64,000 nt of DNA from Hymenobacter sp. BT559 (GTDB lineage Bacteria > Bacteroidota > Bacteroidia > Cytophagales > Hymenobacteraceae). The stretch lies in assembly GCF_016427535.1 (NCBI RefSeq), contig NZ_JAELXV010000004.1:310001-374000 (forward strand), given 5' to 3'. A program made the position numbers and the translations under genes. The notes under the pieces are model-generated. The model saw nothing but the letters and a program-made list of their open reading frames with translations, had not been told where the DNA came from and ran no database searches. Shown here piece by piece: positions 15,606-24,476 of the stretch (the first letter of the stretch is position 1; every line of letters starts with the position of its first letter).

Positions 15606-17714
15606 ATGCACCCTACGCTCACTTTCCAGCATGTCAGTTACTTGTGGGATGAAGCCAAAGCCGCCGAGATGGCCGGCGACGAAGTGGCCCTGTTCCTGTA
15701 CCGCTCCAATTTGCTCGGCGCCGACCTGCGCCTGACTAACTACGCCGGGGGCAACACGTCGGTCAAAATCCAGGAAACCGACCCCGTGAGCGGCCAGCCC
15801 GCCGAGGTGATGTGGGTGAAGGGCTCGGGTGGCGACATTGGCACGCTCACCAAGGCCGGCTGCGCCAACCTCTACGTGGAGAAGCTGCATCAACTCAAGA
15901 ACCGCTACCGCGGCCTGGCTCACGAAGACGAGATGGTGGGCTTGTTTGAGTACTGCCTCTTTGACCCCAAGTGCGCCACGCCTAGCATCGACACCCCGCT
16001 GCACGGCCTGCTGCCCTTCAAGCACATCGACCACCTGCACCCCGATGCGCTCATCGCCATCGCAGCCAGCAAGGACGGCGAGAAGATTATGCACGACATC
16101 TGGGGCGACACCATGGGCTGGCTGCCCTGGCAAAAGCCGGGCTTCGACCTAGGCTTGCAGCTCGAAAAAATCGTGCAGGAAAATCCAAACCTGCGCGGCG
16201 TTATCCTAGGTGGCCACGGCCTCTTCACCTGGGGCGAAACCAGCTACGACTCCTATATCAATACACTGGAGGTCATTGAGATGGCCGCCACCTACCTAGA
16301 AGCTAATTACGGCAAAAACAAACCCGTCTTCGGCGGCGTGAAGCTCACCGATGGCCCCGACGCCACCGAGCGCCGCCGGCTGGCCGCCGCCACCATGCCG
16401 GTGCTGCGGGGCCTGGCCAGCAGCCAGCGCCGCATGCTGGGCCACTACACCGACGATGTGCGTGTGCTGGAATTTGTCAATTCCAACGACCTAGGGCGCC
16501 TCGCCGCCAAGGGCACTAGCTGCCCCGACCACTTCCTGCGCACCAAAATTCGCCCGCTCGTGCTCGACCCCGCGCAGATGCAGGGCGACGCGGCCAGCGT
16601 AAAGACCTACCTGGAAGGCCTGTTTGCCGCCTACCGCGAAGACTACAAAGCTTACTACGACCGCTGCAAGCACGACAACTCGCCCGCCGTGCGCGACGCC
16701 AACCCGGTCATCATCCTGTGGCCCGGCGTGGGCTTGTTCTCCTTCTCGAAAGACAAGCAGACCGCCCGCGTAGCCGCCGAGTTCTACACCAATGCCATCA
16801 ACGTGATGCGCGGCGCCGAGGCCGTGAGCGAATACCAGGGCCTGGCCGAGCAAGAAGCCTTTAATATTGAGTACTGGCTGCTCGAAGAAGCCAAACTGCA
16901 GCGCATGCCCAAGCCCAAGAGCCTCTCGGGCCAGATTGCCTACGTCACAGGCGGCACCGGCGGCATTGGCCTGGCCATCTGCGAGCTGCTGCTGCAAAAC
17001 GGCGCTTGTGTGGTGGCTACCGACCGCGACCGCCTCGAAGAAACCCAAACCAACCTGCGCAAGAAGTTCGGCAAAGACGTAGCCCTCACTGCGCCCATCG
17101 ACGTGCTCGACGCTGAGGCCATTGCCGAGAGCCTGCGCCAAACGGTGCTCCAGTTTGGCGGCGTTGATATCGTGGTCAACTGCGCCGGCTTAAGCATCAG
17201 CAAGCCGCTAAGCGAAACCACTCAGGCCGACTGGGACATCCTCAACGACGTGCTCGTGAAGGGTCAGTTCCTGGTGAGCCAGCAGGCCGTGGCCATTCAG
17301 CGTCAGCAGGGCCTAGGCGGCGATATTGTCAATATTGCCAGCAAGAACGGCCTGGTAGCCGGCCCCAACAACGTGGCCTACGGCACCGCCAAGGCGGCCC
17401 AGCTGCACATGAGCCGCCTGCTCGCCGCCGAGCTTGGCGCCGACAAAATCCGGGTCAACACCGTGAACCCCGACGCCGTGCTGCGCGGCTCCAAAATCTG
17501 GGAAAGCGGCTGGGCCGAGGGCCGCGCCAAGGCCTACGGCATCACCATCGCCGAGCTGCCCCAGCACTACGCCAAGCGCACGCTGCTCGGCGAGGAAGTG
17601 CTGGCCGAGGACATCGCCAAGGCCGTGCTTGTATTCGTGGATGGCTCGCTGGCTAAGAGCACCGGTAACGTCCTCAACGTGGACGGCGGCGTGGCCATGG
17701 CCTTCGTGCGCTAG
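15606..17714 (+). CDS. Bifunctional rhamnulose-1-phosphate aldolase / L-lactaldehyde dehydrogenase
   Basis: A 702-residue cytoplasmic fusion. Residues 1-430 form a class II aldolase domain (LRLTNYAGGNTSVKI, MWVKGSGGDIGTLT, HIDHLHPDALIAIAASKDG, ILGGHGLFTWG) that should split rhamnulose-1-P into DHAP and L-lactaldehyde. Residues 440-702 form an SDR domain (AYVTGGTGGIGLAICELL, VNCAGLSISKPL, catalytic YGTAK) expected to oxidise lactaldehyde to L-lactate. This architecture is known for bacterial rhamnose pathways. The ATG at 15606 is chosen over upstream codons that overlap the promoter. LutABC, encoded downstream, would use the lactate. Confidence 0.93.
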   Translation: MHPTLTFQHVSYLWDEAKAAEMAGDEVALFLYRSNLLGADLRLTNYAGGNTSVKIQETDPVSGQPAEVMWVKGSGGDIGTLTKAGCANLYVEKLHQLKNRYRGLAHEDEMVGLFEYCLFDPKCATPSIDTPLHGLLPFKHIDHLHPDALIAIAASKDGEKIMHDIWGDTMGWLPWQKPGFDLGLQLEKIVQENPNLRGVILGGHGLFTWGETSYDSYINTLEVIEMAATYLEANYGKNKPVFGGVKLTDGPDATERRRLAAATMPVLRGLASSQRRMLGHYTDDVRVLEFVNSNDLGRLAAKGTSCPDHFLRTKIRPLVLDPAQMQGDAASVKTYLEGLFAAYREDYKAYYDRCKHDNSPAVRDANPVIILWPGVGLFSFSKDKQTARVAAEFYTNAINVMRGAEAVSEYQGLAEQEAFNIEYWLLEEAKLQRMPKPKSLSGQIAYVTGGTGGIGLAICELLLQNGACVVATDRDRLEETQTNLRKKFGKDVALTAPIDVLDAEAIAESLRQTVLQFGGVDIVVNCAGLSISKPLSETTQADWDILNDVLVKGQFLVSQQAVAIQRQQGLGGDIVNIASKNGLVAGPNNVAYGTAKAAQLHMSRLLAAELGADKIRVNTVNPDAVLRGSKIWESGWAEGRAKAYGITIAELPQHYAKRTLLGEEVLAEDIAKAVLVFVDGSLAKSTGNVLNVDGGVAMAFVR

Positions 17715-17744
17715 CGCTCGCCTGCCCCTACCTAGGAAAGCTAT

Positions 17745-17780
17745 AAAACGTCAGGCCGAGTGCGCTCGGCCTGACGTTTT
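17745..17780 (+). terminator. Intrinsic terminator after the aldolase/dehydrogenase gene
   Basis: A perfect 16-bp stem, AAAACGTCAGGCCGAG, pairs with 17765-17780 across a TGCG loop and ends in TTTT. It is 30 nt after the stop codon and separates this unit from the GntR gene. Confidence 0.85.
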
Positions 17781-17944
17781 ACGTTTAGCAGCTCGCAGTT
17801 GCGGGGATTTTGTAGTCCGTGTGTGGCCGAACGGAAGTGGACTACAAAGTCCGCGCAACTGCAGGCAGTATCGTTGTAACAGTCTTTTTGGCGGTTTGCA
17901 GTAGCTTTGATGTCCTACTCTTCCCACCTCATTCCTTCTGCACT

Positions 17945-18955
17945 ATGTACACTTTGCAGCTCAAGCCACTCGACAAAACGCCCAAGTACAAGCAAATTGT
18001 GCAGTCGGTGATTATGGATATCGAGCGGGGCGTGCTCCGCAACGGCGACCAGTTGCCGAGCATCAGCGAGCTTAGCATTGAGCATTACCTGGCCCGCGAT
18101 ACCGTCGAAAAAGCCTACCGCGAGCTGCGCGAGCGCGGCTTTATTACCTCGGTGCAAGGCAAGGGCTACTACGTGCAGGCCCGCGACACAAACAAGTTGA
18201 AAATCTTAATGATTTTCAACAAGCTAAGCTCTTATAAAAAGGAGATTTATTACGCTTTTTTAGAAGCCCTAGGTGACCGCGCCACCGTCGATTTACAGAT
18301 TCACCACTACAACGTCAACCTGTTTCAGGAGATAATTGAGAAGAGCCTAGGCAAGTATAACTACTACGTTATCATGCCGCACTTCACGCTTGACACGGAC
18401 ACAGCGCTGTACCGCAGCATTATCAATACCATTCCGGCGCACGAGCTAGTGCTGCTCGATAAGGACCTGCCCGACCTGAAGCAGGAGTGCCTGCGCGTGT
18501 TCCAAGACTTCGACAAGGACATTTTCAACGCCCTCGTCAATACCCAAGACCTGCTGGCCAAGTACTCGCGGCTGGTGCTCATCCTGCCCTCCGACGCCAA
18601 CCACCCCGAGGAGCTGCCCTGGGGCTTCCGCTCTTTCTGCCTCAGCCGCGACAAGGAGTTCTCGGTGGTTGAAAACGCTAAGAATGAGGTCTTGAGTGAA
18701 GGCACGGCCTACGTTGTCATCCGCGAAACTGACCTAGTGGAGCTGGTCAAGAAAATCCGCCAAACGAGCTTTCTCCTAGGTCGCGAAATCGGCATCATCT
18801 CTTTCAACGAGACGCCGCTCAAGGAGCTGCTCAATATGACGGTGATTACCACCGACTTCGTGGCCATGGGCCGCACCGCCGCCCAACTGCTGCTGGAGAA
18901 TAAACGCGTGAAGGTGAACAACCCATTTTACACGATTCGGCGCGGCTCGCTGTAA
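17945..18955 (+). CDS. GntR-family regulator with LacI-type sugar-binding domain
   Basis: A 336-residue regulator. Residues 1-75 are a GntR winged helix (YKQIVQSVIMDIERGVLRNG, QLPSISELS, RDTVEKAYRELRERGFI, VQGKGYYV). The rest is a periplasmic-binding-protein-like fold as in LacI/GalR effector domains, ending RTAAQLLLENKRVKVNNPFYTIRRGSL. Similar proteins regulate fucose or rhamnose genes in Bacteroidota, and its position next to the rhamnose genes fits that role. I see no copy of the direct-repeat operator in front of it. The ATG at 17945 starts the conserved domain; the open frame before it overlaps the terminator region. Confidence 0.88.
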   Translation: MYTLQLKPLDKTPKYKQIVQSVIMDIERGVLRNGDQLPSISELSIEHYLARDTVEKAYRELRERGFITSVQGKGYYVQARDTNKLKILMIFNKLSSYKKEIYYAFLEALGDRATVDLQIHHYNVNLFQEIIEKSLGKYNYYVIMPHFTLDTDTALYRSIINTIPAHELVLLDKDLPDLKQECLRVFQDFDKDIFNALVNTQDLLAKYSRLVLILPSDANHPEELPWGFRSFCLSRDKEFSVVENAKNEVLSEGTAYVVIRETDLVELVKKIRQTSFLLGREIGIISFNETPLKELLNMTVITTDFVAMGRTAAQLLLENKRVKVNNPFYTIRRGSL

Positions 18956-18997
18956 GCAACTGGCCCAGCGTTGACTTGAATTTCATAAGTTTACTTT

Positions 18998-19900
18998 ATG
19001 AAATCAAGCGAGGCTATTGCCGATTATTATCGCCAGCACGGCCACGGGCACCCCGACACGGGGCAGGTGGCGATTTACCGGATTGAGGAGGTAGCGCAGC
19101 CCGTTTCCTTCCCGCACGTGCGGTGGGACTTCTATAAGATAAAGCTGCTGTGCAATGCGCAGGGCATCTTATCGTATGCCAACCACCGGGTCGCGGTGCA
19201 GTCCTGCGCCTTGGTTTTTGTAAACCCACTAATTCCCTACTCCTGGGAGCGAACGGCGGGCAGTGAAACTGGCTATGCCTGCTTATTTACAGAGGAATTT
19301 ATTACCCAGCAGCTCAAAACTGCTAGCGTGGCGGGCTCGCCGCTATTTCGGGTGGGCGGCAACCCGGTGCTGTTTCCGCCACCGGAGGTAGTAAGCCGGC
19401 TCAATAACCTCTTTGAAGCCTGCCTGACCGAAATCCAGTCGTCGTACGTGCACAAGTACGACCTACTGCGCAACTACTTACAGCTTATTCTGCACGAGTC
19501 GCTCAAGCTGGCCCCGGAGCCAGTCTTGTACCAACCGGGCACCTCGGCAGCCCGCCTGAGCTCGCAGTTTTTAGAGCTACTAGAACGGCAGTTTCCGCTG
19601 CTTTCGCCCCACAGCCCCCTCCCGCTCAAGACAGCTCAGGAATTTGCCAGGCACCTAGGCGTTCATCCCAACCATTTGAATAAGGCGCTGAAAGAAACAA
19701 CTGGGCGCACTACCACCGGGCACATTGCGGGCAAACTGGTAGCCGAAGCCAAGGCCTTGCTGCGCAACAGCAACTGGAGCGTGGCTGAAATTGGCTATTG
19801 CTTGGGCTTCGAGCACGCCTCCAATTTCAACAGCTTCTTCAAAAAGAACACGGGGCAGCCACCTAACCAGCACCGTCGGCAGCCGGAGGCGCTTTCATAA
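18998..19900 (+). CDS. AraC-family transcriptional regulator
   Basis: A 300-residue protein with an N-terminal cupin-like domain (ILSYANHRVAVQSCALVFVNPLIPYSW, ACLFTEEFI) and a C-terminal double helix-turn-helix (LPLKTAQEFARHLGVHPNHLNKALKE, then SVAEIGYCLGFEHASNFNSFFKKNTG). It is a close paralogue of the truncated AraC gene at the left edge. It starts 42 nt after the GntR stop and is followed 86 nt later by an SDR gene, repeating the AraC-SDR layout. The effector is unknown; an AraC protein of this kind could be the activator of the operator regulon, but nothing links it directly. Confidence 0.9.
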   Translation: MKSSEAIADYYRQHGHGHPDTGQVAIYRIEEVAQPVSFPHVRWDFYKIKLLCNAQGILSYANHRVAVQSCALVFVNPLIPYSWERTAGSETGYACLFTEEFITQQLKTASVAGSPLFRVGGNPVLFPPPEVVSRLNNLFEACLTEIQSSYVHKYDLLRNYLQLILHESLKLAPEPVLYQPGTSAARLSSQFLELLERQFPLLSPHSPLPLKTAQEFARHLGVHPNHLNKALKETTGRTTTGHIAGKLVAEAKALLRNSNWSVAEIGYCLGFEHASNFNSFFKKNTGQPPNQHRRQPEALS

Positions 19901-19986
19901 GTTTTGACTTGATTTGCATAATTCTACCACAGCAACAGCCTAGACCTTTGTGCTATCATTTTTGATTCACTAAAGGGCAGAAACAG

Positions 19987-20724
19987 ATGGAGAATGTGCA
20001 AGGTAAAGTCATTGCGATTACGGGGGCTAGCAGCGGCATCGGGGCCGCCACGGCCCGGCTACTCGCGGCGCATGGGGCAAAAGTGGTACTTGGGGCGCGC
20101 CGACTCGACCGCTTGGCGGCGCTCGCAGACGCCATCGTGGCAGCGGGCGGCGAAGTGGCCTACATCCGCACTGATGTAAGCCAGCGCACCGATGTGGCGG
20201 CGCTCATTCAGCTGGCCTGCGAGCGCTACGGGAAGCTCGATGTACTCATCAACAACGCTGGCATCGGCCTGATTTCACCCCTGGATGAACTACGCGTCGA
20301 AGATTGGGAAGCCATGATTGATGTCAATATCAAGGGTACGCTGTATGGCATTGCAGCGGCGTTACCCGTTTTTCGGCGGCAGGAGGTTGGGCATTTTATA
20401 AATGTGCTTTCTACCTCGGGCCTCAAGATTGTACCGCTGCAGTCGGTGTACGCCGGCACCAAGAATGCCGTGCGCGCCATCTCGGAAGGGCTGCGCCAGG
20501 AGGCCGGCGACAAGCTGCGCGTGACGATAATCTCGCCGGGCTTCGTGCACACCGACTTTGCCGACAGCATGACCAACCCCGAAGCCAAGGCCCAAATCAT
20601 TGCGGCACGCGACCAAATAGCTATTTCGCCCGATGCTATCGCGCGGGCCATTGCCTTCGCCATCGAGCAGCCCGCCGATGTAGATGTTGGCGAAATAGTA
20701 ATTCGCCCCACGGCGCAGAGCTAA
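19987..20724 (+). CDS. SDR-family oxidoreductase
   Basis: A 245-residue short-chain dehydrogenase with TGASSGIG at residues 12-19, NNAGIGLISP in the middle, and catalytic Tyr155-x3-Lys159 (YAGTK). The closing region (ISPGFVHTDFADSMTNPEA, then DVDVGEIVIRPTAQ) resembles YdfG/serine-dehydrogenase-like SDRs. It follows the AraC gene at 18998 and is the third such pair in the window. An inverted repeat of the GTCATTGCGAGCG family lies 36 nt downstream and may end the transcript. The substrate is not evident. Confidence 0.9.
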   Translation: MENVQGKVIAITGASSGIGAATARLLAAHGAKVVLGARRLDRLAALADAIVAAGGEVAYIRTDVSQRTDVAALIQLACERYGKLDVLINNAGIGLISPLDELRVEDWEAMIDVNIKGTLYGIAAALPVFRRQEVGHFINVLSTSGLKIVPLQSVYAGTKNAVRAISEGLRQEAGDKLRVTIISPGFVHTDFADSMTNPEAKAQIIAARDQIAISPDAIARAIAFAIEQPADVDVGEIVIRPTAQS

Positions 20725-20760
20725 GTGCTGCAAAGAGTATGAAGTAATGAACGAGTGCTT

Positions 20761-20839
20761 GTCATTGCGAGCGCAGCGAAGCAATCGTACCTGTTCGGCT
20801 ACCGTTCGGGGGCGATTGCTTCGCTACGCTCGCAATGAC
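20761..20839. repeat. GTCATTGCGAGCG-type inverted repeat, copy 1
   Basis: 27-nt arms at 20761-20787 and 20813-20839 with one mismatch begin GTCATTGCGAGCGCAGCGAA. The copy at 41289-41377 has almost identical arms but an unrelated loop. Confidence 0.8.
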
Positions 20840-20895
20840 AGGTGGGCTTTCATAAGAGTATCTGAAAGAGAGGTTCTCAGCACACGCCCCACATA

Positions 20896-20940
20896 CAGGA
20901 GAGTTCAGAACAGTTTGGGCAGAGCGGGCGGGGTAATTTG
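20896..20940 (+). promoter_or_regulatory. Direct-repeat operator and -7 box upstream of the rhamnose isomerase gene
   Basis: CAGGAGAG-TT-CAGAACAGT (20896-20914) is followed by GTAATTTG (20933-20940), G at position 35 from the second half-site. Here the first half is the stronger one. The predicted start near 20947 gives a leader of about 32 nt. Confidence 0.72.
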
Positions 20941-20978
20941 CTACTCTCAAAAACCGGCTTATTCCCCACCCTAGCGCC

Positions 20979-22259
20979 ATGCTCACCGAAGACCAAATTC
21001 ACGACCTGAACCAGCCGCTGCTGGCCGAGCACCACTTGCAGTTTGACTATCTGGCCGACCTGCTGGCCCGCCGCGGCCAGGATGCGCACCAGCTCATTCT
21101 ACAGCTAGTCGAATTTCAGGTGGCCATCCCGAGCTGGGCGCTGGGCACGGGTGGCACGCGCTTCGGGCGCTTCCCGGCCGGGGGCGAGCCCCGCTCGCTA
21201 GAAGAGAAAATCGGCGATGTGGGCTTGCTGAACCAGCTCAACGGGTCGTCAAACTCGATTTCGCTGCACATTCCTTGGGATATTCCGCAGGACATAGCCG
21301 GCCTGCACCAGCTCTTGAAAGAGCAGGGCTTGTCGATTGATTCGATGAACTCCAACACCTTCCAGGACCAGAAGGAACAGGCGCACACCTATAAGTTTGG
21401 CTCGCTGAGCGCCACCGACCGCGCCGTGCGCGAGCAGGCTATTCAGCACAACATCGACTGCATCCGCTACGGCACCGACCTAGGGGCCAAGGTGCACACC
21501 GTGTGGCTGGCCGATGGCTCTAACTTTCCGGGCCAGAGCCACTTGCGCCGCGCCTACCTGCGCACCCAGGAGAGCCTGGCCGCCATTTATGAGGCGCTGC
21601 CTTCAGACTGGACCATGCTCATCGAGTACAAGCCCTACGAGCCCAACTTCTACTCGATGGTCATTCCCGACTGGGGCACGTCGTACACGCTCTGCCAGAG
21701 CCTGGGCCAGCAGGCGCAGGTGCTCGTAGACTTAGGCCACCACTTACCCAATACTAACATCGAGCAGATAGTGGGCCGCCTGCGCCAGCTGGGCCGCCTA
21801 GGGGGCTTCCACTTTAACGGCTCGGGCTACGGCGACGACGACCTCACCACCGGCAGCGCCAAGCCTTTCCAGCTCTTCTTGATTTTCAACGAGCTAGTCG
21901 ACGCCAACCAAGACGCTAGCCTGGGCGCCAGCACCGTGGCCTACATGATAGATGCCAGCCACAACACCAAAGACCCGCTCGAAGACTTGCTCCAATCGGT
22001 TGATAACATCCTGGGTGCTTACGCCAAGGCGCTACTCGTAGACCGCGCCGCCCTGCAAGAAGCTCAGGAAGCCAACGACACCGTGCGCGCCGAGGAAATT
22101 CTGCGCGACGCCTTCCTCACTGACGTGCGCCCGCTGGTGGCCGAGGCCTACCGTCAGAGCGGCGGCGCCCTGCATCCGGTGCGCGCCTACCGGGCGGCCG
22201 GCGTGCGGCAGCAACTCATTGCGCAGCGCGGCAAATTCAGCTTATCTACTGGCCTGTAA
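20979..22259 (+). CDS. L-rhamnose isomerase (RhaI type)
   Basis: A 426-residue cytoplasmic TIM-barrel isomerase resembling the Pseudomonas-type L-rhamnose isomerases rather than E. coli RhaA. Recognisable segments are VAIPSWALGTGGTRFGRF near the N-terminus, IDSMNSNTFQDQ, HTVWLADGSNFPGQ, LIEYKPYEPNFYSMV, and VLVDLGHHLPNTNIEQIVG, which carry metal and substrate ligands in the family. It would convert L-rhamnose to L-rhamnulose. The kinase gene follows after 3 nt, so the two are co-transcribed from the operator-promoter at 20896. Confidence 0.92.
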   Translation: MLTEDQIHDLNQPLLAEHHLQFDYLADLLARRGQDAHQLILQLVEFQVAIPSWALGTGGTRFGRFPAGGEPRSLEEKIGDVGLLNQLNGSSNSISLHIPWDIPQDIAGLHQLLKEQGLSIDSMNSNTFQDQKEQAHTYKFGSLSATDRAVREQAIQHNIDCIRYGTDLGAKVHTVWLADGSNFPGQSHLRRAYLRTQESLAAIYEALPSDWTMLIEYKPYEPNFYSMVIPDWGTSYTLCQSLGQQAQVLVDLGHHLPNTNIEQIVGRLRQLGRLGGFHFNGSGYGDDDLTTGSAKPFQLFLIFNELVDANQDASLGASTVAYMIDASHNTKDPLEDLLQSVDNILGAYAKALLVDRAALQEAQEANDTVRAEEILRDAFLTDVRPLVAEAYRQSGGALHPVRAYRAAGVRQQLIAQRGKFSLSTGL

Positions 22260-22262
22260 GCG

Positions 22263-23597
22263 ATGGCGACGAAGAAACCTGTGTACGCCGTTTTCGACAT
22301 CGGCAAAACCAATAAGAAGCTGATACTCTTCAATGAAGAGCGGCAGATTATTGACGAGATGCTGCACGTGTGTACCGACGTGCTCGACGATGACGGCTTC
22401 CCCTGCGACCACCTGCCGCGCCTCACCCAATGGATGCAGGACCACTGGCACCGCCTGCGTCACCACCCGCACTACACCGTGAAGGGCGTCAACTTCACGG
22501 CCTACGGCGCTAGCTTTGTGCACCTAGGGACCGACGGCGAACCGGTACTGCCACTGTATAACTACTTGAAGCCCATTCCGGAGGACTTAGCTGCCCGCTT
22601 CTACGCCGAGCTGGCCGAGTCGCCGCAAGATTTCACGGCCACCACTTGCTCGCCGCAGCTGGGCATGCTCAACTCGGGCTTGCAGCTCTACTGGCTCAAG
22701 CACGCCAAGCCCGAGCAGTACGCCAAAATCCATACCTCGTTGCACCTGCCGCAATACTTATCGTATTTGCTTACGGGCGAGAAGTTTAGCGACTTCACCA
22801 GCGTGGGCTGCCACACGGCGCTCTGGGATTTTGAGCGCGGGCAGTACCACGATTGGGTGCAGCGCGAGGGCATCGACGAAAAGCTGGCGCCGCTCACTAA
22901 AGACTCAATTGCTTCGGTGGTCGATGGCATTATGGTGGGCGTGGGTTTGCACGATAGCTCGGCGGCCGTGATGCCCTACTTACTGGAAGTGGATGAGCCG
23001 TTTATGCTGGTGAGCACGGGCACTTGGTGGGTGACTATCAACCCCTTCAACAGCCAGCCGCTTACGCCCGAGCTGCTGCGCCGCGACGTGGTGAGTTTCC
23101 TTACGCCGCGCGGCCAGCCCATGCGGGCGGCCCGCGCCTTCCTAGGTCGCGAGCACGACTACCAGGTCGAGCGTATTGCGCAATACTTTCACGTGAAGCC
23201 CGATTTTTACCGCTCGCTGGTGCTGGCCCGGCCTTACGACGAGGCCTCGGCTTCGTTTGTGCCCGCGTGCCTAGCGGGCGGTGGCCCCCTTCCCGACGCG
23301 ACCGAAGGCGAGTGGGACCTTTCGGGCTTTCGCACCGCCAACGACGCTTACCAGCACCTCATTCACGGGCTGGTTAACATTCTGTTAGCTTCTATGAAGC
23401 TGGTGTGGCAGGGCGAAAAAATCATCTACGTCGATGGGGGCTTTGCGCGCAACCCGCTGTTTATGCAAACCCTCAGTTGGAATTTCCCTAAGGCGGAAAT
23501 CCGCACGCTGGAGGTGCCGCAGGCCACGGCCCTAGGTGCCCTAGTGCACCTCGAGCAGGGAGAAGCGTGGAAGAAAACGCAGCTATTGTTTAGTTAA
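22263..23597 (+). CDS. FGGY-family carbohydrate kinase, probable rhamnulokinase
   Basis: A 444-residue sugar kinase. The first phosphate-binding motif VFDIGKTNKKLILF is near residue 10, and the second ATP-binding lobe includes FMLVSTGTWWVTINP (about 250) and IIYVDGGFARNPLFMQ (about 390). Position next to rhamnose isomerase makes L-rhamnulose the likely substrate, giving rhamnulose-1-phosphate for the fused aldolase. It is distinct from E. coli RhaB at the sequence level as far as I can judge, so the substrate rests on context. A terminator hairpin lies 26 nt downstream. Confidence 0.88.
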   Translation: MATKKPVYAVFDIGKTNKKLILFNEERQIIDEMLHVCTDVLDDDGFPCDHLPRLTQWMQDHWHRLRHHPHYTVKGVNFTAYGASFVHLGTDGEPVLPLYNYLKPIPEDLAARFYAELAESPQDFTATTCSPQLGMLNSGLQLYWLKHAKPEQYAKIHTSLHLPQYLSYLLTGEKFSDFTSVGCHTALWDFERGQYHDWVQREGIDEKLAPLTKDSIASVVDGIMVGVGLHDSSAAVMPYLLEVDEPFMLVSTGTWWVTINPFNSQPLTPELLRRDVVSFLTPRGQPMRAARAFLGREHDYQVERIAQYFHVKPDFYRSLVLARPYDEASASFVPACLAGGGPLPDATEGEWDLSGFRTANDAYQHLIHGLVNILLASMKLVWQGEKIIYVDGGFARNPLFMQTLSWNFPKAEIRTLEVPQATALGALVHLEQGEAWKKTQLLFS

Positions 23598-23623
23598 TTT
23601 GCGGTAGTGCTCACGTTTCAAAA

Positions 23624-23662
23624 AACGGCTGTCATTGCTGCGCTCGCAAAGACAGCCGTTTC
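23624..23662 (+). terminator. Terminator after the rhamnulokinase gene
   Basis: An 11-bp stem, AAACGGCTGTC with GACAGCCGTTT, encloses a loop that contains a fragment of the GTCATTGC-GCGCTCGC repeat family. It is followed by TTCTTG. Confidence 0.7.
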
Positions 23663-23732
23663 TTGCTTGAACCTGTTCCGTAGGTCAAGCAGCTTCTGAG
23701 CTAGTTGCGCCGCCCTAGGTTTGATGTATTCT

Positions 23733-24473
23733 ATGAAAGTCGCCCTATTCGTCCCGTGCTACGTTGACCAATTTTATCCTCAGGTCGGTATTGCTACCTA
23801 CCAGCTGCTCGGGAAACTAGGCCTGCAGGCGGCCTTTCCAGCCGCCCAAACCTGCTGCGGCCAGCCCCTAGCCAACAGCGGCTGCGAGCGCGAGGCGCTG
23901 CCCATCTACCGGCACTTTGTGGACACGTTTCACACCTACGACTACACCGTGGTGCCCTCGGGCAGCTGCGTGTACCACGTGCAGAAGCACTTCGACAAGC
24001 TAGAGCAAACGCCCGCCGTGCAGCACGTGCGCGCCACAACCATCGACCTGATTGATTTCATTACTAACATCTTAGAAATTAAAGAGCTCCCTGGCACCTA
24101 CCCCCACAAAGTGGGCTTGCATCTGAGCTGCCACGGCCAGCGCGGCCTGCACCAAGCCAACGAGTCAGAGATGACGCCCGTGCGCGATGGTCAACTGCGC
24201 CGCCTGCTGGCCGGCCTCGATGGCATCGAGCTCACCGAGCTCGACCGCAACGACGAGTGCTGCGGCTTTGGGGGCACGTTTTGTGTGAGTGAAGCCGCTA
24301 TTTCGGGCCGCATGGGCCACGACCGGGTGCAGGACCACCTGCGCAATGGCACCCAAGTGCTTACGGGCGGAGACATGTCGTGCCTGATGCACCTGCAAGG
24401 CATCGTGCGCCGCCAGAAATTGCCCATGCGCGTGCTGCACGCGGCCGAAATTCTTAACGGCCTGACCCCCTAG
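23733..24473 (+). CDS. lutA: LutA/YkgE-type (Fe-S)-binding lactate oxidation subunit
   Basis: A 246-residue protein with two cysteine-rich CCG domains: LFVPCYVDQFYPQVG and TCCGQPLANSG in the first half, LHLSCHGQRG and ECCGFGGTFCV in the second. This is the LutA pattern. LutABC oxidises L-lactate to pyruvate. ATGs at 23724 and 23733 are both possible; the second begins at the conserved MKVALFVPCY. It starts the three-gene unit, with lutB 3 nt downstream. Proximity to the lactaldehyde-forming rhamnose genes suggests it consumes rhamnose-derived lactate. Confidence 0.92.
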   Translation: MKVALFVPCYVDQFYPQVGIATYQLLGKLGLQAAFPAAQTCCGQPLANSGCEREALPIYRHFVDTFHTYDYTVVPSGSCVYHVQKHFDKLEQTPAVQHVRATTIDLIDFITNILEIKELPGTYPHKVGLHLSCHGQRGLHQANESEMTPVRDGQLRRLLAGLDGIELTELDRNDECCGFGGTFCVSEAAISGRMGHDRVQDHLRNGTQVLTGGDMSCLMHLQGIVRRQKLPMRVLHAAEILNGLTP

Positions 24474-24476
24474 CCC

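Noticed and set aside
17945..18955. GntR protein as the binder of the direct-repeat operator
   Set aside because: Not excluded, but GntR proteins normally bind inverted repeats and often repress, whereas the sites are direct repeats in fixed orientation next to the -33 region, which fits AraC-type activation better.
20725..20978. CRISPR or tRNA-like structure suggested by repeated hairpins
   Set aside because: There is one inverted repeat with unlike loop, no regular spacers, and no tRNA cloverleaf or conserved T-loop.
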